Assembly (NCBI GenBank): GCA_903855985.1
Contig: CAIOAO010000074.1
Span: 224,211 to 288,210, forward strand
Reading direction: 5' to 3'
Origin: an uncultured Opitutia bacterium
GTDB taxonomy: Bacteria > Verrucomicrobiota > Verrucomicrobiia > Opitutales > Opitutaceae
Length of the DNA stretch: 64,000 nucleotides
Part shown: piece after piece, positions 18,750 to 26,442 of the stretch
Layout: every line of letters starts with the position of its first letter
How positions within the stretch are numbered: the stretch's first letter is position 1
Position numbers and translations under genes: made by a program
The notes under the pieces: model-generated
What the model was told of the DNA's origin: nothing
The model's input: only the letters and a program-made list of their open reading frames with translations
Database searches by the model: none

Positions 18750-18760
18750 ATTCTGCGCTA

Positions 18761-19246
18761 ATGGAAACCACTGCCATGCCCGCCTTTATTATCCGGATTT
18801 GCCTGTTGGTGTTGGTGACATTCACCGGACCGGTGCTGCGCGCCCAGCGCGAGAAGCTGCCCGAGGAAGACCTCGAGTATGTGGAGAAGAACTTCCCCAC
18901 CGCCCAAAAAACCAGCACCGGGATCCGCTACGTCATCCAAGTCGAAGGCAAGGGCGACTGCCCCCGGCCGGGGGACATCGTCGCGCTCATTTATGCGGGC
19001 CGTTTCCTGAACGGCACCCTGTTTGACCAGCACATCGACCGGGAGCACCCGTTCCAATTCCGGGTGGGCCGCAACCAGGTGATCGAAGGCTGGGACCAGT
19101 TCATGCAGCAGATGAAAAAGGGTGAACGGTGCGTCGTGATCATCCCGCCCGAACTGGCCTATGGCATGCGGGGTTCGCCCCCGCGCATCCCCCGTGATGC
19201 CACGCTCGTGTTCCTGATCGAGCTGCTGGAGATCAAGCGCCAGTAA
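18761..19246 (+). CDS. FKBP-type peptidyl-prolyl cis-trans isomerase, exported
   Basis: A signal peptide (IIRICLLVLVTFTGPVLRAQ) precedes a single FKBP domain: GDIVALIYAGRFLNGTLFDQ, VIEGWDQFMQQMKKGE, and PPELAYG. These residues form the isomerase pocket. The protein has about 161 residues and probably acts on proline-containing proteins in the periplasm. Starts at 18761 and 18776 are both possible; the second gives a more compact signal sequence. A GTG further upstream would overlap the glycosylase gene. Confidence 0.9.
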   Translation: METTAMPAFIIRICLLVLVTFTGPVLRAQREKLPEEDLEYVEKNFPTAQKTSTGIRYVIQVEGKGDCPRPGDIVALIYAGRFLNGTLFDQHIDREHPFQFRVGRNQVIEGWDQFMQQMKKGERCVVIIPPELAYGMRGSPPRIPRDATLVFLIELLEIKRQ

Positions 19247-19258
19247 TCCGCGGCGCAG

Positions 19259-20176
19259 TCACCCGCCGGCCGGGAGCGGGGTCCGGGCGCGCCGCTGGGC
19301 CCAGAGATTGTCGGCGGTGTAGAGCGTGAGTCCGCACCAGATGAAGGCAAAGGCGGCGGCGCGTTCCGGGGAAAAAGGCTCGTGGAACACCCAGACGCCG
19401 AGGGCGAACTGCACCGTGGGCGCGATGTATTGCAGCAACCCGAGGGTGGAGAGGCGGATGCGGCGCGCGCCGTAGGCAAAGAGCAGCAGGGGCACCGCCG
19501 TGACCACGCCCGCACTGATCAGCAGCACGTGCTCCGTGGGGCTCACGCGGCCCAGCGCCCCGGCGCCGGTGTGCTGCTGCCAGAGGACAAAGACGAGGGC
19601 GAAGGGGGCCAGCAGCAGGGTTTCCAGCCCCAGGCCGGTGAGCGGGCCCAGCGGGGATTTTTTCCGCAGCAGTCCATAGGCGCCGAACGTCGCGGCCAGG
19701 GTGAGCGCAATCCACGGCGGCCGGCCCACCCGCACGAGCAGCAGGGTCACGCCGAGGGCGGCGCAGGCGATGGCAGTCCATTGCAAGGGCCGCAGCCGCT
19801 CCTTCAGGACCAGGCGGCCCAGGGCGACATTGACGAGCGGGACCAGGAAATAGCCCAGGCTGGTCTCAAGGACATGGCCGTGGTTCACCCCCCAGACATA
19901 CACGAGCCAGTTGACCGTCAGCAGGACCCCGCTCAAAGCGTGCCACTGCAGGGCGGGCCGGGAGCGCAGGGCGGCGCGCAAGTCCCCCCAGCCCGCGCCC
20001 GCCGCCATCAGGCCGAGCACAAAGGCCAGCGACCAGATGTGCCGGTGCGCAATCAGCTCCGTGGCATCCACGTCCTTGAGCTGCCGCCAATAGAGGGGAA
20101 ACAGCCCCCAGCAAAGATAACAGACCGCAGCCGCGAGCGCCCCGCGGCCGGCCGCAGGGGTGGCGCGGTCGCTCAT
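19259..20176 (-). CDS. rarD: RarD family DMT transporter
   Basis: The 305-residue inner-membrane protein has about ten hydrophobic helices and the RarD hallmarks: CYLCWGLFPLYWRQL near the N-terminus, a WLVYVWGVNHGHVLETSLGY block, and LGLLQYIAPTVQFALGV near the C-terminus. RarD was named for chloramphenicol sensitivity, but its transported substrate is unknown. Its start overlaps the upstream lipoprotein gene by 4 bp, indicating a two-gene operon. Its stop lies 12 bp from the convergent FKBP gene. Confidence 0.92.
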   Translation of the reverse strand: MSDRATPAAGRGALAAAVCYLCWGLFPLYWRQLKDVDATELIAHRHIWSLAFVLGLMAAGAGWGDLRAALRSRPALQWHALSGVLLTVNWLVYVWGVNHGHVLETSLGYFLVPLVNVALGRLVLKERLRPLQWTAIACAALGVTLLLVRVGRPPWIALTLAATFGAYGLLRKKSPLGPLTGLGLETLLLAPFALVFVLWQQHTGAGALGRVSPTEHVLLISAGVVTAVPLLLFAYGARRIRLSTLGLLQYIAPTVQFALGVWVFHEPFSPERAAAFAFIWCGLTLYTADNLWAQRRARTPLPAGG

Positions 20177-20424
20177 TTACTGTTGGCAGCGTGCGTGTAA
20201 CCGAAGCGCTCGCGGAATTCGTCAATGGCCTGCTGGCGGGACAGGTCGGGGCGCAGGCCCAGCGCCATCAGGTCGGCGGCGCGCTTTTCCACCCACCGCT
20301 GCTTGAAGCCTTCCTCGATTTCGGAGGCGACGGCGGGGTTTTCCTTGGGCTTCTTCGCGTTATGTTTGCAGCCAGCCAGCAAGGCCAGCGGCAGGAGCAG
20401 GAGAAAGATTAGCGAACGTTTCAT
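20173..20424 (-). CDS. Small lipoprotein
   Basis: The 83-residue protein has a lipoprotein signal (MKRSLIFLLLLPLALLAGC) with Cys19 as the lipidation site. A charged mature part of about 64 residues follows (EEGFKQRWVEKRAADLMALG). It belongs to no family I recognise. A 4-bp overlap couples it to rarD. The last 30 residues contain an amphipathic helix, but no function can be assigned. Confidence 0.8.
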   Translation of the reverse strand: MKRSLIFLLLLPLALLAGCKHNAKKPKENPAVASEIEEGFKQRWVEKRAADLMALGLRPDLSRQQAIDEFRERFGYTHAANSK

Positions 20425-20526
20425 AAAGAGGGGGCTGATTAATGATAAAAAGCATGACTCAATTTGACCGCGAGGGAATCTTTTTGGTTTCGCGCCGGGC
20501 CCAATATTCGTTTTTATTCCCGGAAC

Positions 20527-21108
20527 ATGAGCGACGAGACACCTCCGCCCCCGTTGCGCCTCCGGCCCCGACAGCGTCCCGAATCCGAGACGCCGCCGGA
20601 GCCTGCGGCAGCTGGTGCGGAAGAGGGTAAGCTCCGACTCAAGCCCAAGTTGTCCGTGGAACCGGAGCCTGCGGAGCAGGTTGAGCCGGAACCCGCGGCG
20701 GAACCCATCCGGCTGAAGCCCAAGCTGACGCTGGAGCCCGACCCCGAGCCCGTGGCCGAGGAACCGCTACCCGAGCCGGCCGAGGAAGCCCCGCCGCCCC
20801 CGCCCATGCCCGAGGAGGGGAAAATCAAACTCAAGATCAAGCTGCCCGGGGCGGCGGCACAGGAAGCCGCGGCCCCCGCCGGGGAAATGGAAGAAACCCC
20901 GGCGCTGCCACCTTTTCCCGTGGTGGCACCGCCGCCGCCCGAGGCGGATGAGATTGATACGCCCCCAGTGTTGGCGGCGACTTCGGCGACCCGCCCGCCC
21001 GTCCCCATGGTGGGAGCGCCGCCGTCCGGCGGGTCGCGTCCGGCGGTCTTCAAGCGCCCGCGCGTGCCCGCGGCGCTGATGGCGGCGGAGCGGCGGAAGC
21101 GGTTGTGA
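20527..21108 (+). CDS. Proline-rich cytoplasmic domain, upstream half of a split membrane protein
   Basis: The 193-residue frame starts MSDETPPPPLRLRPR and is dominated by Pro, Glu and Ala. It holds three imperfect repeats of an LKPKL unit (KLRLKPKLSVEPEP, IRLKPKLTLEPDPE, IKLKIKLPG). It ends at TGA 21106-21108 directly after a basic patch (AERRKRL). The same frame continues past the TGA into a transmembrane segment and the conserved domain of the next entry, so it is best read as the 5' half of one gene. The function is unknown; low complexity prevents a safe family call. Confidence 0.6.
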   Translation: MSDETPPPPLRLRPRQRPESETPPEPAAAGAEEGKLRLKPKLSVEPEPAEQVEPEPAAEPIRLKPKLTLEPDPEPVAEEPLPEPAEEAPPPPPMPEEGKIKLKIKLPGAAAQEAAAPAGEMEETPALPPFPVVAPPPPEADEIDTPPVLAATSATRPPVPMVGAPPSGGSRPAVFKRPRVPAALMAAERRKRL

Positions 21109-21129
21109 AAATATGCCCTGATCGCGGTC

Positions 21130-21606
21130 ATGGGCGTGGTGCTCGCCGCCCTGGTCATCGGCGGGGCCTACCTGAAATTTACGCCGGTGGCGCCGACACC
21201 CGTCCCGCCACGGCAGACCTATATCGCGCCGATTGAGCCGGTGGTGAAAGTGCAAGTGCCGGATAAGGTGCCGACCAAGGCGGTGCCGTTGCCGGAGGAA
21301 CCGGTCTCGGGTGAACGCGTGGCCAGCACCGCCACGGTCGAACTGGCCCCCGGGGTCACCGCCACCACCGAGATGATCCAGGCGGTGCCGAATGCCAGCG
21401 CGGGCTTCAAGGCGTTTGTCGCTGGCGTGAAAATCAGCGGCGTCTACCAGGGCAAGCCCCCGCGCGCCTTCATCAACGGCCGCCTGTTTCGCACGGGCGA
21501 GATGGTCGACGACCTCCAGGAAATCTATTTTGACAGCATCGACGGGGCCACGCGCAGCCTCGTGTTCAAGGACGCCCGCGGGGCGACGGTGTCGCGCCGC
21601 TACTAA
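21130..21606 (+). CDS. Membrane-anchored hypothetical protein, downstream half of a split gene
   Basis: Read from the first ATG, this gives 158 residues that start inside a transmembrane helix (MGVVLAALVIGGAYL). A proline-rich linker follows, then a compact C-terminal domain: FVAGVKISGVYQGKPPRAFI, NGRLFRTGEMVDD, and LVFKDARGATVSRRY. The helix is complete only if reading begins before the ATG (KYALIAV is in frame). The frame is continuous with the preceding proline-rich segment except for one TGA. A cytoplasmic proline-rich tail, one membrane span and an outer domain would be the intact topology. The family is not recognised. Confidence 0.65.
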   Translation: MGVVLAALVIGGAYLKFTPVAPTPVPPRQTYIAPIEPVVKVQVPDKVPTKAVPLPEEPVSGERVASTATVELAPGVTATTEMIQAVPNASAGFKAFVAGVKISGVYQGKPPRAFINGRLFRTGEMVDDLQEIYFDSIDGATRSLVFKDARGATVSRRY

Positions 21607-21619
21607 GCCGGCGCAGTGT

Positions 21620-24028
21620 TCAGGCCGGGGCCGGGAGTGACACTTGCCAGCTTTTCCGGCCGGTCACCTTGAGCCGTGGCAGGCCGGGCAGCCGGACGGA
21701 GGCGGTGACGCCGCGCGGCAGGACCAGCTCGACGTGCACCTGGTTCCCGTGGCGCCGCCAGGCACTCGTGATGGATCCCGCCGGCGTCGGCACGGTGCAA
21801 CCGCCCGAATCGCCGACAAATTCCGGGGCGAAATCCACGCGCTTCCACTGCGGCGCGGCCTGGCGCACGCCCCCGATGATTTGCATGAGGTGAAACAGCG
21901 GGTGGGCGGACCACGCATGCGAATGGCTGATTTGGAACTCCGGGTGGTCGCGGAAGAGTTCAAACGTGGAACCGTAGGCGATCATCGGCTCCCACCGCGG
22001 ACGCAGGTGCGCCACGATCTCAGCGCCGTGGCCGCGGGTCGCGAGGACAGAGTAGACGTAGGTGATCCAGTACGCGCTCGGCTTCACCGAGTGGCCGGAC
22101 TCGTCGCGCAGGTAATCCAACAGATAACGTTTCTGCGCCGCCGCGCCCTCCGGGGCGAGGTCGGACATGAGCGCGAGGGTCTGGGCGTGTGGTGAGGTCG
22201 TGGAAAGAACCCGGCCCTTCGCATCGAGCCCGTCCCGCAGCAGGCCCTGACGGTTGACGAACGCCCGCAGGCGCTTCCGCAGGCCGGCGGCGCGGCGCGC
22301 GCAGCGGGACGCGGCGGACGCGTCGCGGTTGAGCCGGTGCATCGCGGCCAGCCGCTCCAGCGCCAGCATGAACCAGAGATTGTAGACGGTGGAGGCGCCA
22401 TCCTTCGGCACATCCGTCCAGTCGAGGAACAGCCAGTAGCGCGGGTCGTAGTGCACGAGCCCCTCCTGGCCCGTGTGGGCCTCGAAATAGGCGAGCGCGC
22501 GTTCCACGACCGCCCGGTGCGCGCGGAACGGCTCCAGGTCGCCGGTCTGCCAGTAGTAGTCCCACTGCGTCAGGATCCAGATCAGCGTGAAGTCCGGCAG
22601 CACGCAGTTGTGCCCCATGGTGGGGGCGTGCCCGTAGGTGATGCCATCCGCGGTCGTCTGGGCGCCGATCTGGTAGATGCCGCGGCGGAAAAGGCGGGCA
22701 TCGCCGCTCAGGTGAAACGTGTTCCAGGCCTGCACGCGGGCGTCACCCCACCACTGCGCCTGCTCGCGCCAGGGCGTGTCCACATAGGCGTCGAGCATGC
22801 AGTTCTGCTGCGACCACGCGCAGGTCTCCCAAATTTGCTCCAGGACGGGATCGGAACTCCGGAAACTGCCGCGGCGCACGACCGGGTAGCCCGTCCGGCG
22901 CAGGGAGGGCGCGATATGCAGCGGCACTTCGGAGTTGCGCACGACGATCATCACGTGGCGGAAGCCGAACGGATGATAAAAGAAGTGCTCCGTGCGCCCG
23001 GCGCGGCAGGTGAGCCGGGCGGCGAACGCCACGCGGCTGCCGTCGGGAAATTTCAGCTCGGGCTCCAATCTCGTGGGCTCGATCACTTCGGTGTAAACCA
23101 GGTCGATCACCTCGCCACCGCGCGCTCCGCCGATTTGCAGCGAGAAATTGCCCACCACGGGCTTGCCCACATCCAGCAGGTAGCTGCGGAAACGACCGGG
23201 ACCCGTCGGCGGGATCTCCAGCCCCGCGGCAAACAGGCCCACGGGCGCATCGGCCGCCGCCGGGGTGTCGAGGGCCGCGGACACGGGGACATGCGTGTGG
23301 TCCTCGTTCTGGCGGAGCAGGTAAAGATTGCGGGCGTCCTCCCAGCCGGCGCCGCACACGCCCTCGGCGGTGCCGATGACGGTGCCCGGCCGCCAGGCTT
23401 CCTCCAGCATCTGCGGGATGCCGCGGGCCTCCAGGTTCGACCACGGCAGCACGCCCGGCCGCTGGGTTTTCACCGGGGTAGTCCAGCCGCTGTCGTCGAA
23501 CTCGGAGTTCATCCAGTCGAGCGGACACGCGCGGGCGTCAAAATTCTCCTGCGCAAACAGCTGCAGGCTGGTGCGCGTCATGTCGTGCCGGATGCCCGGC
23601 TGGCGGATGCATTTCCAGGTCGCGTCCGTGTGGAGACGGCCGCCGCCCCACGGGGCGGCGACGAGCAGGCCGGCGTAGCCCTGGGTGAGGTATTGGAAAT
23701 TGCTGTAGCCCGGGTTGTAGGCGCGGATGGCGAGGACGTTGCGGCCGGGCACCAGCCAGCGCGCGAGGTCGATTTCATCGTAGGGCCAGTGCGACTGGTA
23801 GCCGCGCGCCGGCCCGCGGCCGACAAACGCGCCGTTCACATACAGCTGGTACGACTGGTCGGCCGTGATGAACAGCGGCGCCCGGCGCGGTACGCGGTCC
23901 AGGGTGAAGTCGCGGCGGAACAGGGCGAAGCCGTTGTGCAGGTCCCAGCGGAATTCGTCGGGCCAGATCCATTCGGCGCGGGCGAAGATCCGCGCGGCCG
24001 GGTTGTGCGCAGGGAGGAGGCTGGTCAT
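21620..24028 (-). CDS. GH78-like alpha-L-rhamnosidase
   Basis: The 802-residue protein opens with a carbohydrate-binding-like beta domain (ARAEWIWPDEFRWDLHNG, RRDFTL, YVNGAFVGRGPARGY). It then contains an (alpha/alpha)6 catalytic region. The block YVDTPWREQAQWWGD places Asp417, Glu422 and Asp429 at the spacing of GH78 active-site acids, and the sequence ends in a small C-terminal beta domain. GH78 enzymes release terminal L-rhamnose from plant or bacterial glycans. No signal peptide is obvious, so a cytoplasmic enzyme acting on imported oligosaccharides is plausible. No SusCD-like or sugar-uptake genes are adjacent. The ATG at 24028 was preferred over a GTG 13 codons upstream. Confidence 0.8.
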   Translation of the reverse strand: MTSLLPAHNPAARIFARAEWIWPDEFRWDLHNGFALFRRDFTLDRVPRRAPLFITADQSYQLYVNGAFVGRGPARGYQSHWPYDEIDLARWLVPGRNVLAIRAYNPGYSNFQYLTQGYAGLLVAAPWGGGRLHTDATWKCIRQPGIRHDMTRTSLQLFAQENFDARACPLDWMNSEFDDSGWTTPVKTQRPGVLPWSNLEARGIPQMLEEAWRPGTVIGTAEGVCGAGWEDARNLYLLRQNEDHTHVPVSAALDTPAAADAPVGLFAAGLEIPPTGPGRFRSYLLDVGKPVVGNFSLQIGGARGGEVIDLVYTEVIEPTRLEPELKFPDGSRVAFAARLTCRAGRTEHFFYHPFGFRHVMIVVRNSEVPLHIAPSLRRTGYPVVRRGSFRSSDPVLEQIWETCAWSQQNCMLDAYVDTPWREQAQWWGDARVQAWNTFHLSGDARLFRRGIYQIGAQTTADGITYGHAPTMGHNCVLPDFTLIWILTQWDYYWQTGDLEPFRAHRAVVERALAYFEAHTGQEGLVHYDPRYWLFLDWTDVPKDGASTVYNLWFMLALERLAAMHRLNRDASAASRCARRAAGLRKRLRAFVNRQGLLRDGLDAKGRVLSTTSPHAQTLALMSDLAPEGAAAQKRYLLDYLRDESGHSVKPSAYWITYVYSVLATRGHGAEIVAHLRPRWEPMIAYGSTFELFRDHPEFQISHSHAWSAHPLFHLMQIIGGVRQAAPQWKRVDFAPEFVGDSGGCTVPTPAGSITSAWRRHGNQVHVELVLPRGVTASVRLPGLPRLKVTGRKSWQVSLPAPA

Positions 24029-24095
24029 GGGGCGGTTCGGCCGCACTAGAGCATGCCGGGCCCGCACGGGTCGAGCCCGGAGGTTGCGGCCGCGC

Positions 24096-24776
24096 TCAGT
24101 GCGAGAGGGCGGCGTCGCGGATCGCGCGGATCAACTCGGGATCCGTGGCCACGCCCAGCACGCCATTCACCACAAACTGGATGCCGACGCAGAGCAGCAG
24201 GAAGCCCATGATCTTGGTGAGCGCATGCATGCCGTTGACGCCGATGACGGTCACGATCTTGCCGGACAGGCGCAGGGTGGCGTACGTAATGGTGGCCACG
24301 ATGAGGATGCCAAGGATGATGGCGACGTAGTCGATCCAGTGGTTGGCCAGCGAGATGAAGCCGAGCGTGACGGCGATGGAGCCGGGACCGCTCAGCATGG
24401 GCATGGCGAGCGGGGAAAACGAAATGTCCCGCTTGGCCCGGGCGGCCTCGCGGACGCGCTCGTCCTCCACGGTGCTGCGGGGGTTGGCCACCAGCATGCC
24501 GGAGCCGATGCCGGCGACCAGCAAACCGCCCGCGATGCGGAGGCCGGGGATGGAAATGCCGAAAAACCCCATGATGAACGTCCCGCCGATGAGGAAGCTC
24601 ACGAGGATGACGACCATGTAGATGCACGCCATGCGGAGCTGCTGGAACCGCCGGGCCTCGGTGTCGCCCTCGGTGATGGCGAGGAACGTCGGCGCGCCCG
24701 CGAGCGGGTTGATCAGCGGCAGGAGGGCGATGACCGTGCCGAGAATGAGCTGCCAGAAGTGCGAAACCGTGACCAT
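24096..24776 (-). CDS. MarC family integral membrane protein
   Basis: The 226-residue protein has six hydrophobic helices and the MarC/UPF0056 patterns: LLPLINPLAGAPTFLAIT in the first third, FGISIPGLRIAGGLLVAG, and MPMLSGPGSIAVTLG, the second PxxxGPG-type half. MarC was once linked to multiple antibiotic resistance but its role is undetermined. It lies 68 bp upstream of the rhamnosidase gene on the same strand. Confidence 0.92.
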   Translation of the reverse strand: MVTVSHFWQLILGTVIALLPLINPLAGAPTFLAITEGDTEARRFQQLRMACIYMVVILVSFLIGGTFIMGFFGISIPGLRIAGGLLVAGIGSGMLVANPRSTVEDERVREAARAKRDISFSPLAMPMLSGPGSIAVTLGFISLANHWIDYVAIILGILIVATITYATLRLSGKIVTVIGVNGMHALTKIMGFLLLCVGIQFVVNGVLGVATDPELIRAIRDAALSH

Positions 24777-24831
24777 GGGAGCGGGCAGTCAGGCGGAAAA
24801 AACGCCCCGATGCAAAGGCGGATGCGCGGAT

Positions 24832-25944
24832 TCACCACACTTCGACCGGGCCCTTGGGGACGGGGATGGCCTCGCGTTCGGTGGCATCCGGGGCGCCGGG
24901 TTCGCGCATGAACGACGCGACCATCGGACCGGGCTGGTACTTGGGCAGGAGCTCGCCGGCCGCGTCGCAGAACGGCGCGCGCCACGCGACATATTCGGCC
25001 AGCGCGGCCTCGAAATCGGCGCGGGAGGTGATGGTGATGATGCGGCGTTTGAAATCCTTGGCGGGGCCGAAGCGCTTGGCGTACCACGGCGCGACTTTGC
25101 GGAAGAGCTTGGCGCCATTCTCCTCGCCGTAAAACGCGATATAGCGCTCGAAATGCCGGCGCAGCACGCGCACGCGCTCCGCAAAGCCGGGCTCGGGTGT
25201 GAGCTCGCCGGTGCGCAGGTAGTGCTCGGTGCGGCGGAAAATCCACGGGTCGTAAAACGCCCCGCGCCCGATGCTCACGCCGGCGCAGCCCGTCTCGTCG
25301 AACATGTGCTTGGCGGCCTCGGGCGTGGTGACGTCGCCGTTGCCGATGACCGGGATGGCCTTCACGGCCTGCACGACCGAGCGGATGCCGGCGAGGTTGA
25401 CGGTACCGCTGAAACCCTGGGCGCGGGTGCGGCCGTGGACGAAGATCGCGGCAACGCCGGTGTCCTCGAGCACGCGCGCGAGGTCGGGGGCGGTGAGGTT
25501 GTCGTCGTCCCAGCCCAGCCGCATCTTGGCGGTGATGGGGATTTTGACCGCGTTGATCATGCCCCGGACCAGGGCGGCGGTCTTGGTGAGTTCGGTCATC
25601 ATCGCGGAGCCGCCGCCGATCTTGACGACCTTTTTCACCGGGCAGCCCATGTTGATGTCCACGGACTGCGCGCCGAGTTCCTCACACCTGATGGCCGCGT
25701 CGCGCATCTCCTCCGGCACGCTGCCGAAAAGCTGGATGGCGAGCGGGCGGTCGGCCTCCGACGTGGCGACGAGCTTGAGGGCGGTGGCGTTGCGCTCGAG
25801 GAGGGAGCGGGCGTTGACGAGGTCCGTCGTGGCCCAGCCGAGCCCGCCGAGTTCGCGCACGGTCTCGCGCATGGGCAGGTTGGTGTAACCCGCCAGCGGC
25901 GAGAGGAAAAGGTTGGACGAGAGCTCGTAGGGCCCGAGGCGCAT
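24832..25944 (-). CDS. dus: tRNA-dihydrouridine synthase (DusB-like)
   Basis: This flavoenzyme reduces uridines in the tRNA D-loop. The 370-residue protein has LSPLAGYTNLPMR at the N-terminus, the FMN-barrel block QLFGSVPEEM, the catalytic-Cys motif DINMGCPVKKVVKIGGGS (Cys101), KMRLGWDD, HGRTRAQGFSG, and VIGNGDVTTPEAA, with GVSIGRGAFYDPWIF near the end of the barrel. The gene stands alone, between the MarC gene and a palindrome-bracketed HTH gene. Confidence 0.95.
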   Translation of the reverse strand: MRLGPYELSSNLFLSPLAGYTNLPMRETVRELGGLGWATTDLVNARSLLERNATALKLVATSEADRPLAIQLFGSVPEEMRDAAIRCEELGAQSVDINMGCPVKKVVKIGGGSAMMTELTKTAALVRGMINAVKIPITAKMRLGWDDDNLTAPDLARVLEDTGVAAIFVHGRTRAQGFSGTVNLAGIRSVVQAVKAIPVIGNGDVTTPEAAKHMFDETGCAGVSIGRGAFYDPWIFRRTEHYLRTGELTPEPGFAERVRVLRRHFERYIAFYGEENGAKLFRKVAPWYAKRFGPAKDFKRRIITITSRADFEAALAEYVAWRAPFCDAAGELLPKYQPGPMVASFMREPGAPDATEREAIPVPKGPVEVW

Positions 25945-25991
25945 ACCCGGTCATGTTGCCCGACCTCCGAATGAGCGCAACCCCGCTGGCG

Positions 25992-26012
25992 GTGTAACCT
26001 ATTGGGTTACAC
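25992..26012. repeat. 21-bp palindrome, left bracket of the HTH cassette
   Basis: The arms GTGTAACC (25992-25999) and GGTTACAC (26005-26012) form a perfect 8-bp inverted repeat with spacer TATTG. The whole 21-mer is the exact reverse complement of the copy at 26379-26399. It ends 2 bp from the stop codon of the HTH gene. Confidence 0.9.
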
Positions 26013-26014
26013 TG

Positions 26015-26371
26015 TCAGAGGGACACGTCCCGACCGGCGCGCAGCTCGGTGAGCCAGTGCAGCAGCCGCAGGGTGAGCTCGGCATCGGGCAGGCGACTGC
26101 GACAATGGAGGAAATCATTGAGCCGCTGCCGGGGAATTCCGAGGTAGCGTGCCAGACGGGCTTTGGCCCCATAGGGCTGCAACGCCCGGCGAAGCAGCGT
26201 CGCACAGACATTCCACATCGGCGAATCGGTTCCCGGGCGCCGGGTGCGGTACGATTGGGTGCGGCGGGGACGTAACGCCGTGTGGATTCGGCGTGCTCCC
26301 GTGTACGCGGCGACCCGGAGCGCCTCGCTGAGGTCCAGCCACTGTCGGAGGACCGGATGAGTGGGGATCAT
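26015..26371 (-). CDS. Small helix-turn-helix protein in a palindrome-bracketed cassette
   Basis: The 118-residue protein is basic. Its C-terminal half (about residues 56-105) reads LLRRALQPYGAKARLARYLG followed by PRQRLNDFLHCRSRLPDAEL, which fits a Cro/C1-type helix-turn-helix: a scaffold helix, GAKARLARYLG as helix 2 and a recognition helix starting at RQRLN. The N-terminal half has no recognised domain. The start ATG at 26371 is 7 bp from one 21-bp palindrome and the stop is 2 bp from its inverted twin, so the whole unit is 408 bp. The palindromes are natural candidates for the protein's own operators, or for ends of a small mobile unit. A TTG start inside the palindrome is less likely. 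Confidence 0.7.
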   Translation of the reverse strand: MIPTHPVLRQWLDLSEALRVAAYTGARRIHTALRPRRTQSYRTRRPGTDSPMWNVCATLLRRALQPYGAKARLARYLGIPRQRLNDFLHCRSRLPDAELTLRLLHWLTELRAGRDVSL

Positions 26372-26378
26372 GCGGACG

Positions 26379-26399
26379 GTGTAACCCAATAGGTTACAC
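26379..26399. repeat. 21-bp palindrome, right bracket of the HTH cassette
   Basis: The arms GTGTAACC and GGTTACAC flank the spacer CAATA. It lies 7 bp upstream of the HTH start codon, where an autoregulatory operator would be expected. The inner 17 bp (GTAACCCAATAGGTTAC) recur exactly at 46625-46641. Confidence 0.9.
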
Positions 26400-26442
26400 T
26401 GGATCCAGCCGCGGGCCGTACTTTATCGGTAACTTCACCGGG

